Assembly (NCBI RefSeq): GCF_016702655.1
Contig: NZ_JADJDO010000006.1
Coordinates: forward strand, 162,887 to 226,886
Origin: Ideonella sp.
Lineage (GTDB): Bacteria > Pseudomonadota > Gammaproteobacteria > Burkholderiales > Burkholderiaceae_C
Direction of reading: 5' to 3'
Length of the DNA stretch: 64,000 bases
Numbering within the stretch: the stretch's first letter is position 1; each line of letters opens with the position of its first letter. Below are positions 34,997 to 42,810 of this stretch, one piece after another. The translations under genes were made by a program, and so were the position numbers. Below the pieces are notes generated by a model that was not told where the DNA came from, did no database searches, and saw only the letters and a list, made by a program, of their open reading frames with translations.

Positions 34997-35257
34997 GTGG
35001 TGTCCGATTCCACTTCCGAAACCGACGCAGGCCGCGCCGATGCTGGCGAAGGACGCGAGCCCCGGCTGCGCCTGCCCCTCAAGAACATGGACGACGTGAA
35101 GGCCGAGCTCGCCCGGCTGTACCGCGAAGGCAAGGCCGGCCGGCGCGACGTGGCCGACGTGTCCCGGCTCGCCAACGTGCTGTCGATCCTCGGTCGGCTG
35201 ATCGAGGGCGTCGAGCTGGCCGCGCGCGTCGAGGCCTTGGAGGAGCGGAAAAGATGA
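34997..35257 (+). CDS. small helical protein of phage/satellite type
   Basis: An 86-residue protein starting at GTG 34997 behind AGGAGG. The body LKNMDDVKAELARLYREGKA then VSRLANVLSILGRLIEGVEL is a pattern I associate with small proteins that often precede terminase genes in prophages. No terminase follows here. Its stop overlaps the next start (ATGA). Function unknown; it is predicted to be wholly alpha-helical and cytoplasmic. Confidence 0.6.
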   Translation: MVSDSTSETDAGRADAGEGREPRLRLPLKNMDDVKAELARLYREGKAGRRDVADVSRLANVLSILGRLIEGVELAARVEALEERKR

Positions 35258-35574
35258 CCTTCGCACCCTCGCTCAAGCTGCGCGTGCGCAAGCTCGAAGC
35301 CGCCGCCGAGATTCGCGCGAGCCGCACGTTGACCGACCTTCTGCGCGAGGTGGAGGCACGCCGGGGCGCCTACCGTTCGATGACGCCCGAGCAGCGCGCG
35401 GCGCAGGAAGCCGCGCATCGCGCCGCGTTCATCGCGTCGATCGCTTCACCCGACGCCCCGGCCGGATCGGTGCGGGCGGCGCTGCAGGAAGTGTGCCGAC
35501 GACTCGGCCGGCAGTACCTGGCCGAGCACACCACGCAGACCGATCAACCGTTCAACAAGGAGGACTTCCAATGA
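35254..35574 (+). CDS. hypothetical protein of the island small-gene operon
   Basis: A 106-residue, highly charged helical protein (KLRVRKLEAAAEIRASRTLT, EQRAAQEAAHRAAF). It overlaps both its upstream and its downstream neighbour by 4 bp, so it is certainly part of the same translationally coupled series. I do not recognise the family; related-looking proteins occur beside the preceding small gene in prophage-like regions. Confidence 0.55.
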   Translation: MTFAPSLKLRVRKLEAAAEIRASRTLTDLLREVEARRGAYRSMTPEQRAAQEAAHRAAFIASIASPDAPAGSVRAALQEVCRRLGRQYLAEHTTQTDQPFNKEDFQ

Positions 35575-35732
35575 ACCTGCTACCCCTGCCCAACCAAGTC
35601 GCGCGCATCAAGGTGACGCTTGCCGCGCAGATCGCCGAGCGCGCGGCGCTGATGAAGCGCCTGCAGGCTGCAGCAGATGCCGGTGACGAGGGCGACGACC
35701 TGGCGCGCCAGATCGAGGAACACGTCAATTGA
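35571..35732 (+). CDS. 53-residue hypothetical protein
   Basis: The ATG at 35571 overlaps the previous stop and is preceded by AAGGAGG, a strong ribosome site. The product is a short amphipathic helix pair (IAERAALMKRLQAAADAG) ending EEHVN. No family recognised. Coupling on both sides supports it as a real gene. Confidence 0.5.
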   Translation: MNLLPLPNQVARIKVTLAAQIAERAALMKRLQAAADAGDEGDDLARQIEEHVN

Positions 35733-35842
35733 AACGCGCCGACTCAAACACGCCGGCATCGTCGGCGCGGATCGAGCGCTTTCGCGTGGCCGACGCCTTC
35801 GGCAGCAAGCGCGCCGGGCTGCTGCCCTGGCTCGCGCAGTAG
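35729..35842 (+). CDS. 37-residue hypothetical protein
   Basis: A TTG at 35729 overlaps the previous stop (TTGA) and opens 38 codons to the TAG at 35840. The peptide contains IERFRVADAFGSKRAGLLPW, which looks protein-like rather than random. It is too short for the usual gene-finding cut-off; support comes from the coupled start and the position in the series. Confidence 0.4.
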   Translation: MKRADSNTPASSARIERFRVADAFGSKRAGLLPWLAQ

Positions 35843-35854
35843 GAGATTCACACC

Positions 35855-36310
35855 ATGCACAACATCATCACTGTCACCCCGACTGACTCCTTTTCTTGCA
35901 GCTTCCCGATAGACGGCGCCGACGCAGCCGTCCTCGTGGACTTGAACCAGTGGCCGAGCCTGGCGGCGCTCGAAGCGGCGCTGTCGGCGCTGTCCGCCCA
36001 GGCGAGCGCATCGGCGTCGAGGCACCGCAACGTCGGGCCCTGGAGGCTGCGCGATCGCTCTGAGCCGACTGCGCCCACGTTCGGCCCGTATGGCGCCGGC
36101 GCTTGGGAGGTAGGAGCGCCGTACCTGAGGTTCTTCCCCTGCCGCACCGGGTGGAATGCGACGCTGGTGGCGGCGGCAGAGAAACAAGGCCCGGCCGTGG
36201 GGCCCGTCGGTGCGGCAATCGTCGTGAACGCCGATGCCCCCGGCTTCGCAGCCGCAATCAGCACGGCCGTCGCTGGCGCGCTGCAGGGCCTGGCCGGGCG
36301 GCTGCCGTGA
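35855..36310 (+). CDS. hypothetical protein of the island
   Basis: A 151-residue protein beginning MHNIITVTPTDSFSCSF, preceded by AGGAGA. It is Ala-rich with an aromatic middle (WRLRDRSEPTAPTFGPYG, LRFFPCRTGWNATLV) and no membrane segment or signal. No family recognised. The stop overlaps the GTG of the next, broken gene. Confidence 0.5.
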   Translation: MHNIITVTPTDSFSCSFPIDGADAAVLVDLNQWPSLAALEAALSALSAQASASASRHRNVGPWRLRDRSEPTAPTFGPYGAGAWEVGAPYLRFFPCRTGWNATLVAAAEKQGPAVGPVGAAIVVNADAPGFAAAISTAVAGALQGLAGRLP

Positions 36311-36983
36311 ACGAGGCGACCGACGCACCGCTGACCGCCGAAGCCGCGACGGCGCAGCGGGCCGAGCTGATGGCCGACGCGGGGTTTCGTGAGCGCGCGG
36401 CGAAGGGCGGCGCCGAGTGGAGCAGCTCGCCGCGCTGGATGGCGTCATTGCCGGGGCCAGGGAAGCCGCAGAGGACGCCGACGAGGCCGAGGCGCAGGCT
36501 ACCCAGCGCGCGCCGGCAAACGCCACGCCACAGGGCCAGGAAGGCGACGACGGCGACGACGGCGAGGACTTCGCCGAGTTCTACACCGTGCCCGCGTCGC
36601 CGGCCGGCTACGAGCTGCCGACGCAGCTTGCGCGCGACCGTGGCTTGGCTGTCGATTCGATGGCCGAGATCGAGCTGCGCAAGTCCCTGCACGCGGCCGG
36701 CGTGGACGACCACATGGCGACGATGATGTACTACTCGGCGCTCAATGCGCACACGACCGGCGACCTGTCGCCAGTGGGGCAGGAAACGGCATACCGGGCC
36801 GCCGCGCACGCGCTGCACCGCGCCTGGGGCAAGGACTACGAGGGCAATCTGGCGCTCGCCAAGGCCGAGGCGCGGCGGGTGTTCGAGGCGCTGCCGCGCT
36901 CAGTGACGGGCGGCGCCAGCTTTGCCGAGTTCGCCCGCGCGTCGGGGATGGCGAATAGCCGGCTGCTGGTCGAGCAGCTATAG
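36307..36983 (+). pseudogene. phage-like protein of unknown role, one frameshift
   Basis: The GTG at 36307 overlaps the previous stop and opens VNEATDAPLTAEAATAQRA up to GAEW at about 36420, after which one missing G shifts the frame; the continuation EQLAALDGVIAGAREAAED runs to 36983. The joined protein would be about 225 residues, with an acidic low-complexity middle and a helical C-terminal half (YRAAAHALHRAWGKDYEGNL) that weakly recalls phage scaffolding proteins. That likeness is tentative. Confidence 0.45.
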
Positions 36984-36985
36984 GC

Positions 36986-37479
36986 GTGCCAGGGCTCGGC
37001 AGCGCTGACCCTGTGCGCAAGATGGCCGAGATTCGGCTTCTGGCGCGGCGCAGGCTGGGGGAGTTGTCGGCGGGGTTGGAGACTGCGCAGGGCGAGCGCA
37101 CGGAACTTCGTCCCAACGCCGGGAAGAAGTCCGACGCACTCAAGGCGGCTGGCCTATCAACGTCCGAAGCCCACCGCTGCGAGCAAATCGCGCGGGTGCC
37201 GAGCGGCGCACCGGGGAACTGCTCAAGGAGCTTGCGCGGGCGACGCCGCAGACAGCGAACCCGAGCGGTAGACCCACTCCCAACGATGCGGAGCGGGTTG
37301 CGCCATCCCCATACGCCAAAGCCCTCGCCGACACCGGCATCAGCACGCAGAGCGCGAGCCGTTATCAGGCACTCGCTAACGTGCCGCGCGAGACGTTCGA
37401 GGCCGCGCTGCGCGACCCAGAGAAGCCGACGACGAGCGGCTGCTGTAGCCTATGTGTAGCCTACGTGAAAGGGGGTTAG
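36986..37479 (+). pseudogene. truncated, frameshifted phage-type regulator gene at the island end
   Basis: The GTG at 36986 opens VRKMAEIRLLARRRLGEL and KSDALKAAGLSTSEAHRCEQ; near 37200 the frame shifts to ERRTGELLKELARATPQT and ISTQSASRYQALANVPRETF then DPEKPTTSG. The two halves recall phage proteins with repeated helix-turn-helix-like segments (S-x-SxxxQxLAxVP). The reading frame then runs through the TGTAGCCTA repeats and the hairpin next to the attachment site, so the natural C-terminus has been cut off. Confidence 0.5.
37444..37465 (+). repeat. putative integrase arm sites, right end
   Basis: Two tandem TGTAGCCTA units identical over 22 bp to 31081-31102. They lie 46 bp inside the right attachment repeat. 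Confidence 0.65.
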
Positions 37480-37502
37480 CAGGCACTCACCGGCTAACCC
37501 CC
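37471..37502 (-). terminator. island-borne terminator of tRNA-Asn
   Basis: A 10-bp perfect stem GGGGGTTAGC/GCTAACCCCC stands just downstream of the tRNA-Asn 3' end (minus strand) and is followed by TTT. It resembles the displaced hairpin at 30878-30905 with two extra base pairs, so the island appears to bring its own replacement for the native tRNA terminator. Confidence 0.6.
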
Positions 37503-37511
37503 TATTTTCTT

Positions 37512-37587
37512 GGCTCCCCGACCTGGGCTCGAACCAGGGACCTACGGATTAACAGTCCGGCGCTCTACCGACTGAGCTATCGAGGAA
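37512..37587 (-). tRNA. tRNA-Asn (anticodon GTT)
   Basis: On the minus strand the 76 nt begin TCCTCGATAGCTCAGTCGG and fold as a cloverleaf: acceptor TCCTCGA with TCGGGGA (one G-U pair), D-arm with AGCTC/GAGC, anticodon loop CTGTTAA with GTT, T-arm with GGTTCGAGCCC, and encoded CCA. The 3' 48 bp double as the attachment site of the island; its copy is at 30915-30962. Confidence 0.95.
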
Positions 37588-37627
37588 CAGCCGTGGATTA
37601 TATATGCCCGATAGGCCCGCGGCCGAG

Positions 37628-39769
37628 CTACCAGTCGAGCTGCACCGAGGCGCGCAAGCTGCGTCCCGCTATCTGGAACAGGTACACATGGCCGAACTGC
37701 GTCGGCGACTCCTTCCAGCCCTGCTTGTCGAACAGGTTGTCGATGCCGGCGCGCCAGGTGAGGGTGCTCGCGCCGGCGCGCTGCGCCCATTGGCCGTTGA
37801 GGCCGACGATCGCGAAGCCGGGCAGGCGCTGCGCCGAGTCGTAGGGGAACATTGTGCGGTCGCCCTCGGCGGCGACGTCGGCGCCGATCTCGAGCGCCGG
37901 CACCTGTGGCACGGCGTAGCGCAACTGGGCCTTGAAGGTGAGGGCAGGCACGTTAACCGGGCGCTGGCCGTTCACGTTCGGGTCCTGGCTGCCGCTGCGG
38001 CGCGCCTTCAACCACTGCAGTCCGCCGCCCAGCCGCCAGGGGCCGGCGCGCAGCGCGGCGCCGGCTTCGATGCCGGTGTGGCGCGCATCGCCGTCGGCCT
38101 GGCGGGTGCAGGTGTCGGGGTCGAAGCAGCTCCCTGCATCGGCATACACCGGGCGCGTGATGTCGAACGCGGCGAGGCTCCACGTTGCGCCGCCGGATGC
38201 GCCTTTCCAGCCGATCTCGAACTGCTCGCTCATCAGCGCCGGCAGGGCCTGGCCGGCGTTGACGTAAGCGGCGCGGTTGGGCACCACGTCGGACTCGGCG
38301 CCGCGACCCCAGCTCGCGTAGAGCATCTGCGCCGGGTCGAGCTGCCAGGTCGCGGCGAGCCAGGGCGAATTGATCGACTGGCTGTAGTCGGTGGCCTCCA
38401 AGCCGCTGGTGCTCACGCTCCGGCGCGAGATCTGCGTATGGCGCAGCGCGAGCCAGAGGCCGAGGCTGTCGCTCAGGCGCAGCGCATCGCGGATGAAGTA
38501 TTCGGTGCTGCGCTCGCTGCGATTGGTCGTGTCGAAGCTCGGCGTCGGGTCGGCCGGCAGCGTGACCGGATGGTCGATGCTGTCGCTGCCGACCCAGTTG
38601 AACGCCTGGCGCTCGAAGTTCGCTTCGAAGCGCGTGCCGAGCACGCCCAACGACAGCGCATGGCCGACGCTGCCGGTCGCGAACGCGGCGTGCAGCGCAA
38701 GCTCGGCGGTGTCGGTACGGCGCTGCTCGTTGTCGCTGCGAAAGTCGTAGACGTCGAAGCTGCCGTCGCTGCAGAAGCGGTCGTAGTTGCCTTCGCTGCC
38801 GCAGCCGAAGGGGAAGGCCATGCGGTCGTCGGTCGTGAGGCGCTGCGTCGCCGCCTGCGCGCTCCAGCGCCACTGTTCGTTGATCGCCTGCGAGAAGCGC
38901 AGCGACCCGGTGTTCGCGCCAAAGACCACCGGCTGCGACCAGGGCTGGCGGTTCAGGTTCAGGCCCGGGTCGGCCGAGGTCGGCAGGCGGTCGCCGAGCA
39001 GGCTGAACGCAGGCACGCTCGCCTGGCTGCGCTGGCTGCTCTCGAACTCGGCTTCGAGCAGCGTGCCGGGCGCGAGGCGCCAGTCGCCGGCAAGCGCGGC
39101 TAGCCAGCGGTGGCCGTCGGCGTCGTTGATGTCGGGCCGCAACGACTCGTAGGCCGCGTTGGCGCGCAGCCCGAAGGCGCGGTCTTCGCCGAAGCGCTGC
39201 GACAGGTCCGCCGCCGCGCGCACGCTGCCCTGCGTCTGCCACTGCAGGAATCCGCTGCGCAGCGCGTCTTCGGTCGGGCGCTTGACGACGAAGTTGACGA
39301 TCCCGCCCGGCGCGCTCGTGCCGGCCTGCATGCCGGTCACGCCCTTCAGGACTTCGATGCGCTGCTTGTTGTCGAGCGGCACCGAGGTCTCGGCGTTGAT
39401 CGGCAACCCGTCGCGCCGGTAGTTGAAGCGGTTGTCGATCACGAAGCCGCGCAGCGTGATCGTGTCCCAGTAGCCGACCGCGTTGTAGGCGTCGTTCACC
39501 GCCGGGTCCAGGCGCGTCAGGTCCGACAGGCGCTGGATGTCGTAGGTCTTCAGCGCGGCCTCGTCATACACGCTCGCCGGCAGCGGCAGGCGGGCGAGCG
39601 GGGTGTCGCCCCAGCCGCCGATCGCGAGCGCCGATTCGGCGCGCGAGGTCACCGTCACCGGCGGCAGCGTGGCCGACCCGGATTGCGCCGCGGCGTGCGG
39701 CAAGCCGCAGCAGGCGGCGAAGGCCGCCGCAGCGGCGGGAGAGACAAGAGCGGAGCGGTTGCGTGCCAT
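37628..39769 (-). CDS. TonB-dependent outer-membrane receptor under TPP-riboswitch control
   Basis: A 713-residue receptor: signal peptide (AAFAACCGLPHAAAQ), plug domain with the TonB-box-like PPVTVTSRAES, RLDPAVNDAYNAVGYWD and ITLRGFVIDNRFNYRRDG, PGGIVNFVVKRP, then a 22-strand barrel ending in the aromatic ASVQLDW. Plug features resemble siderophore receptors and it would usually be annotated so. The THI element 65 bp upstream instead points to thiamine or a thiamine precursor as ligand, an association known from comparative genomics of TPP-regulated receptors. The start at 39769 gives a clean signal peptide. No ABC transporter partner is adjacent. Confidence 0.9.
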   Translation of the reverse strand: MARNRSALVSPAAAAAFAACCGLPHAAAQSGSATLPPVTVTSRAESALAIGGWGDTPLARLPLPASVYDEAALKTYDIQRLSDLTRLDPAVNDAYNAVGYWDTITLRGFVIDNRFNYRRDGLPINAETSVPLDNKQRIEVLKGVTGMQAGTSAPGGIVNFVVKRPTEDALRSGFLQWQTQGSVRAAADLSQRFGEDRAFGLRANAAYESLRPDINDADGHRWLAALAGDWRLAPGTLLEAEFESSQRSQASVPAFSLLGDRLPTSADPGLNLNRQPWSQPVVFGANTGSLRFSQAINEQWRWSAQAATQRLTTDDRMAFPFGCGSEGNYDRFCSDGSFDVYDFRSDNEQRRTDTAELALHAAFATGSVGHALSLGVLGTRFEANFERQAFNWVGSDSIDHPVTLPADPTPSFDTTNRSERSTEYFIRDALRLSDSLGLWLALRHTQISRRSVSTSGLEATDYSQSINSPWLAATWQLDPAQMLYASWGRGAESDVVPNRAAYVNAGQALPALMSEQFEIGWKGASGGATWSLAAFDITRPVYADAGSCFDPDTCTRQADGDARHTGIEAGAALRAGPWRLGGGLQWLKARRSGSQDPNVNGQRPVNVPALTFKAQLRYAVPQVPALEIGADVAAEGDRTMFPYDSAQRLPGFAIVGLNGQWAQRAGASTLTWRAGIDNLFDKQGWKESPTQFGHVYLFQIAGRSLRASVQLDW

Positions 39770-39831
39770 CGTGATGCCCACTGCGACAGGCAGGTCGGCT
39801 AACACGAGGGCCGGCGAGGGCGGGCCTTGGG

Positions 39832-39921
39832 TGCATGCTTCCCTGCGCGAGGATTACCTCAGTCAGGTTCAAAGGGACTTTCTCAGTCGGGCCTTGCGGG
39901 CCCAACACCCCTAGCGAATGC
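39832..39921 (-). promoter_or_regulatory. TPP riboswitch (THI element)
   Basis: Read on the minus strand the region shows the conserved THI-box parts in order: GCTAGGGGTGTT, a GGGCC-CGCAA-GGCCC hairpin, CTGAGA followed by CCCTTTGAACCTGA, then GGTAAT and GCGCAGGGAAGC. Thiamine pyrophosphate binding should lower expression of the receptor downstream, most likely by hiding its ribosome site. Confidence 0.95.
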
Positions 39922-39986
39922 GGCACCGGATGCAAGACCGGTGCCGCGGCGGCATTATCGCAGCCGCGCGTGCGTGATTCCTTGAT

Positions 39987-41114
39987 TCAGTCGAACTCTG
40001 GTGTCTCGACGCCCAGCACCTTGTGCAGCTTCGGGCTCGTCGTCGTGTACTGCAGCAGGATGCGCTTTTCCGGGAACACGTAGGGCGCGGCGCCGAAGGC
40101 GGCCAGCGCCGCCTCGTGAAAGCCCGACAGGATGAGCTTCTTCTTGCCCGGATAGGTGTTCACGTCGCCGACCGCGAAGATGCCCGGCACGCTCGTCTCG
40201 AAGGTCTCGGTGTTGACGACGATCTGCTTGCGCTCGAGTTCGAGTCCCCACTCGGCGATCGGGCCGAGCTTGGGGGAGAGGCCGAAGAAGACGAGCAGCA
40301 TGTCGAGCGGCACGACGCGCGTCACGCCGTCGCCGCCGGTGACCTTGAGCGCCGAGAGCAGGCCATCGGCCTCGTCGAAGCCGCTCACCTGGCCGACCAT
40401 GAACTGCATCTCGTAGGCCTCGCACATCTCGCGCATCTTGGCCACCGAGGCCGGCGCGGCGCGAAAGCCGTCGCGGCGGTGGATCAGGATCACGCTCTCG
40501 GCCTTGTTCGGCCCCTGCCCCCTGACGCCGCCGGCGAAGTTCAGCGCCCAGTCGAGCGCCGAGTCGCCGCCGCCGATGATGACGATGTTCTTGCCGGCAA
40601 AGGTGGCCGGGTTCTTGACGCGGTAGAAGAGCTGGCTGTCGAGGAACTTGTCGATGCCCTCGACGCGCAGCGCGCGCGGCTGGAACGACCCCACGCCGCC
40701 GGCAATGAAGATCGTGCGCGCGACGAAGCGCGTGCCCTTGGCCGTCTCGACGAAGAAGCGCCCGTCCTCCTGCTTGCGCACGACGCTGACCTCCTGGCCG
40801 AAGTGGAAGGTCGGGTCGAAGGGGTCGATCTGCTTGAGCAGGTTCTCGGTCAGCTCGCGCCCGGTGCACACCGGCACGGCCGGGATGTCGTAGATCGGCT
40901 TGTCGGGATAGAGCTCGATGCACTGCCCGCCCGGGTAGGCGAGCGAGTCGATGACATGCGCCTTGATCTCGAGCAGCCCGAGCTCGAAGACCTGGAACAG
41001 CCCCACCGGCCCGGCGCCGACGATGACGGCGTCGGTCTCGATCGGCGCGCCGCGCGAGGCGCCGTCGCTGCCGGACTCCCCCGTCGCCGCGACGCGGTCT
41101 GCGAGGGCCTCCAT
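39987..41114 (-). CDS. ferredoxin--NADP+ reductase, thioredoxin-reductase-like type
   Basis: A 375-residue flavoprotein. FAD binding is shown by AVIVGAGPVGLFQVFELG and the later GIFAVGDVNTYPGKKK; NADPH binding by NIVIIGGGDSALDWALNF. The CxxC of true thioredoxin reductases is missing, as expected for the ferredoxin-NADP+ reductase 2 group. It starts one base after the fdxA stop, so the reductase and its likely electron partner are co-translated. The first 25 residues are a variable extension. Confidence 0.92.
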   Translation of the reverse strand: MEALADRVAATGESGSDGASRGAPIETDAVIVGAGPVGLFQVFELGLLEIKAHVIDSLAYPGGQCIELYPDKPIYDIPAVPVCTGRELTENLLKQIDPFDPTFHFGQEVSVVRKQEDGRFFVETAKGTRFVARTIFIAGGVGSFQPRALRVEGIDKFLDSQLFYRVKNPATFAGKNIVIIGGGDSALDWALNFAGGVRGQGPNKAESVILIHRRDGFRAAPASVAKMREMCEAYEMQFMVGQVSGFDEADGLLSALKVTGGDGVTRVVPLDMLLVFFGLSPKLGPIAEWGLELERKQIVVNTETFETSVPGIFAVGDVNTYPGKKKLILSGFHEAALAAFGAAPYVFPEKRILLQYTTTSPKLHKVLGVETPEFD

Positions 41115-41115
41115 T

Positions 41116-41439
41116 TCAGCGCTTGAGCTCGGGGAGCTTGCCGGTCTTGTCTTTCCAGTCTTCGGCGTCGGGCAGCGCCCCCTTGCGCTTGGTGATGCTC
41201 GGCCACTTGGGCGCGAGCTCGGCGTTGAGCTTGATCATGTGCTGCTGGTTGCCCGGCACGTCTTCCTCGGGGACGATGGCGTTGACCGGGCACTCGGGGA
41301 TGCACACCGCGCAGTCGATGCATTCATCGGGGTCGATGGCGAGGAAGTTCGGCCCCTCGCGGAAGCAGTCCACCGGGCAGACATCCACGCAATCGGTGTA
41401 CTTGCAGCGGATGCACGATTCGAGAACGACGTGGGTCAT
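41116..41439 (-). CDS. fdxA: 7Fe-8S ferredoxin FdxA
   Basis: A 107-residue ferredoxin. The N-terminal cluster motifs CIRCKYTDCVDVCPVDCF and CIDCAVCIPECPVNAI supply ligands for a [3Fe-4S] and a [4Fe-4S] cluster, and the C-terminal extension (IKLNAELAPKWPSITKRKGA) is the usual FdxA tail. It passes electrons to or from the reductase encoded immediately downstream. Confidence 0.95.
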   Translation of the reverse strand: MTHVVLESCIRCKYTDCVDVCPVDCFREGPNFLAIDPDECIDCAVCIPECPVNAIVPEEDVPGNQQHMIKLNAELAPKWPSITKRKGALPDAEDWKDKTGKLPELKR

Positions 41440-41571
41440 AGGGTTGGGCCGGCAGCGGTGGGCAGGCGCGGGGGCCGCGTCGCACAGCGTGTCGCTTGGG
41501 TGGGCTGGAACCGTGATTTTACGGCCCCAGGGTTTCCACCCGGCTCGGGTGGGTGTTGGCGCGCGGCGGCG

Positions 41572-42321
41572 CTAGGCGGGTTCGGCGACGCGCTCGTCGG
41601 CCTTGCGCACATGCAGGCCGCATTCCTTCTGCGCCTCGTCCTCCCACCACCAGCGGCCGGCCCGAAAGTCCTCGCCGACGGCGATCGCACGCGTGCACGG
41701 CGCGCAGCCGATGCTCGGCATGAAGGCATCGTGGAGCGGGTTGTAGGGCACGTCGTGCGTCTCGATGTAGTGCCAGACGTCAGCCCACGACCAGTCGGCG
41801 AGCGGGTTGACCTTGATGCGCCCCTCGCCATCGACCTCGCGGAAGGGCACGACCGCGCGCGTGTTCGACTGTTCGCGTCGCAGGCCGCTGATCCAGGCTT
41901 CGCGCCCCGCGAGCAGGCGCGCCAGCGGCTCCATCTTGCGCACGCCGCAGCAGGCCTTGCGCAGCGCGATGCTGTCGTACATCGCGCGCTCGCCATGGCT
42001 GCGCACGAAGTGGATCACCGAGTCCTGCACCGGCCGGAAGACCTCGACCGCGATGCCGTAGCGCTGCTCGACCTGCGGCAGCAGCGCCAACGTCTCGGCA
42101 TGCAGTTGCCCGGTCTCGAGGGTCGCGATCGCGATCCCGAGCTGGTGGCGCGCGATCAGGTCGGTCAGCACCATGTCCTCGGCGCCGAAGCTGGTCGCGA
42201 ACACGATGCGTCCGGCGTGATCGAGCGCCGCCGATTGCAGCACCGCCGCCGCGTGCGCGACGCGGTCATCGAAGCCTGCCGTGCGGCGCGCGTAGAGCAC
42301 CTTCGCAGAAGCGGTCGTCAT
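41572..42321 (-). CDS. cysH: phosphoadenylyl/adenylyl-sulfate reductase CysH
   Basis: A 249-residue enzyme that reduces activated sulfate to sulfite. Nucleotide binding: VFATSFGAEDMVL and the LETGQLHAETLAL segment. Two cysteine pairs, KACCGVRKMEPL and IGCAPCTRA, are the ligands of a [4Fe-4S] cluster, placing it with the APS-using, plant/Pseudomonas-type enzymes rather than the E. coli PAPS type. The usual C-terminal catalytic Cys is in AQKECGLH. It overlaps the DUF934 gene by 4 bp as the last gene of the operon. Confidence 0.93.
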   Translation of the reverse strand: MTTASAKVLYARRTAGFDDRVAHAAAVLQSAALDHAGRIVFATSFGAEDMVLTDLIARHQLGIAIATLETGQLHAETLALLPQVEQRYGIAVEVFRPVQDSVIHFVRSHGERAMYDSIALRKACCGVRKMEPLARLLAGREAWISGLRREQSNTRAVVPFREVDGEGRIKVNPLADWSWADVWHYIETHDVPYNPLHDAFMPSIGCAPCTRAIAVGEDFRAGRWWWEDEAQKECGLHVRKADERVAEPA

Positions 42322-42800
42322 GCCGCGGCCCTCCAGTGTGCGGGCGCGCGGCCCTTGGCATCGCCCTGGTAATGGCCCGGGAAGTAGCGCAGCGCGCGCT
42401 CGGCGGCAAGGCGGTCCTGGTCGGCGCGCAGCGTGACGCTCGAGAACCCGTTGCGCTCGAGCAGCGGCAGCATGTCGACGAGCACCTCGCCGGTGGCGCG
42501 CAACTCGCCCTCGAAGCCGTAGCGCGAACGCAGCAGGCGTGCCTGCGAGTAGGCGCGGCCGTCGGTCCACTTGGGGAAGGCGAGCGCCACGAGCGCGATG
42601 CGTTCGAGGTCGGGCGCGAGCAGTTCCACGTCCTCGTCGTTGGCAAGCTGCACGCCCAGCGGCAGGCCGCGCGGCCAGGTGTCGCGCGCCGCCAGCCACT
42701 GCGCGAGCGTCAGCAACTGGTAGCCCTGCGGCGCCGCGCCTTCGGCGGGTGCGTGCCAGACCTGCGGGTAAGCGGGGTCGATGAACTGGATGGTCTTCAT
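42318..42800 (-). CDS. DUF934 protein of the sulfite reductase operon
   Basis: A 160-residue protein of the DUF934 family, recognised by ERIALVALAFPKWTDGRAYS and LRATGEVLVDMLPLLERNGF. In proteobacteria it is almost always found between cysI and cysH, as here (10 bp after cysI, 4-bp overlap with cysH). It is thought to help sulfite reduction, possibly as a structural or redox partner of CysI; the biochemical role is not established. Confidence 0.9.
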   Translation of the reverse strand: MKTIQFIDPAYPQVWHAPAEGAAPQGYQLLTLAQWLAARDTWPRGLPLGVQLANDEDVELLAPDLERIALVALAFPKWTDGRAYSQARLLRSRYGFEGELRATGEVLVDMLPLLERNGFSSVTLRADQDRLAAERALRYFPGHYQGDAKGRAPAHWRAAA

Positions 42801-42810
42801 GAGTTCTTCC

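Noticed and set aside
37452..37844. Plus-strand ORF across tRNA-Asn (similar one at 30818-31054)
   Set aside because: These read through the antisense of the tRNA and its copy; the peptide PTWARTRDLRINSPALYRL-type is a known artefact of antisense tRNA translation.
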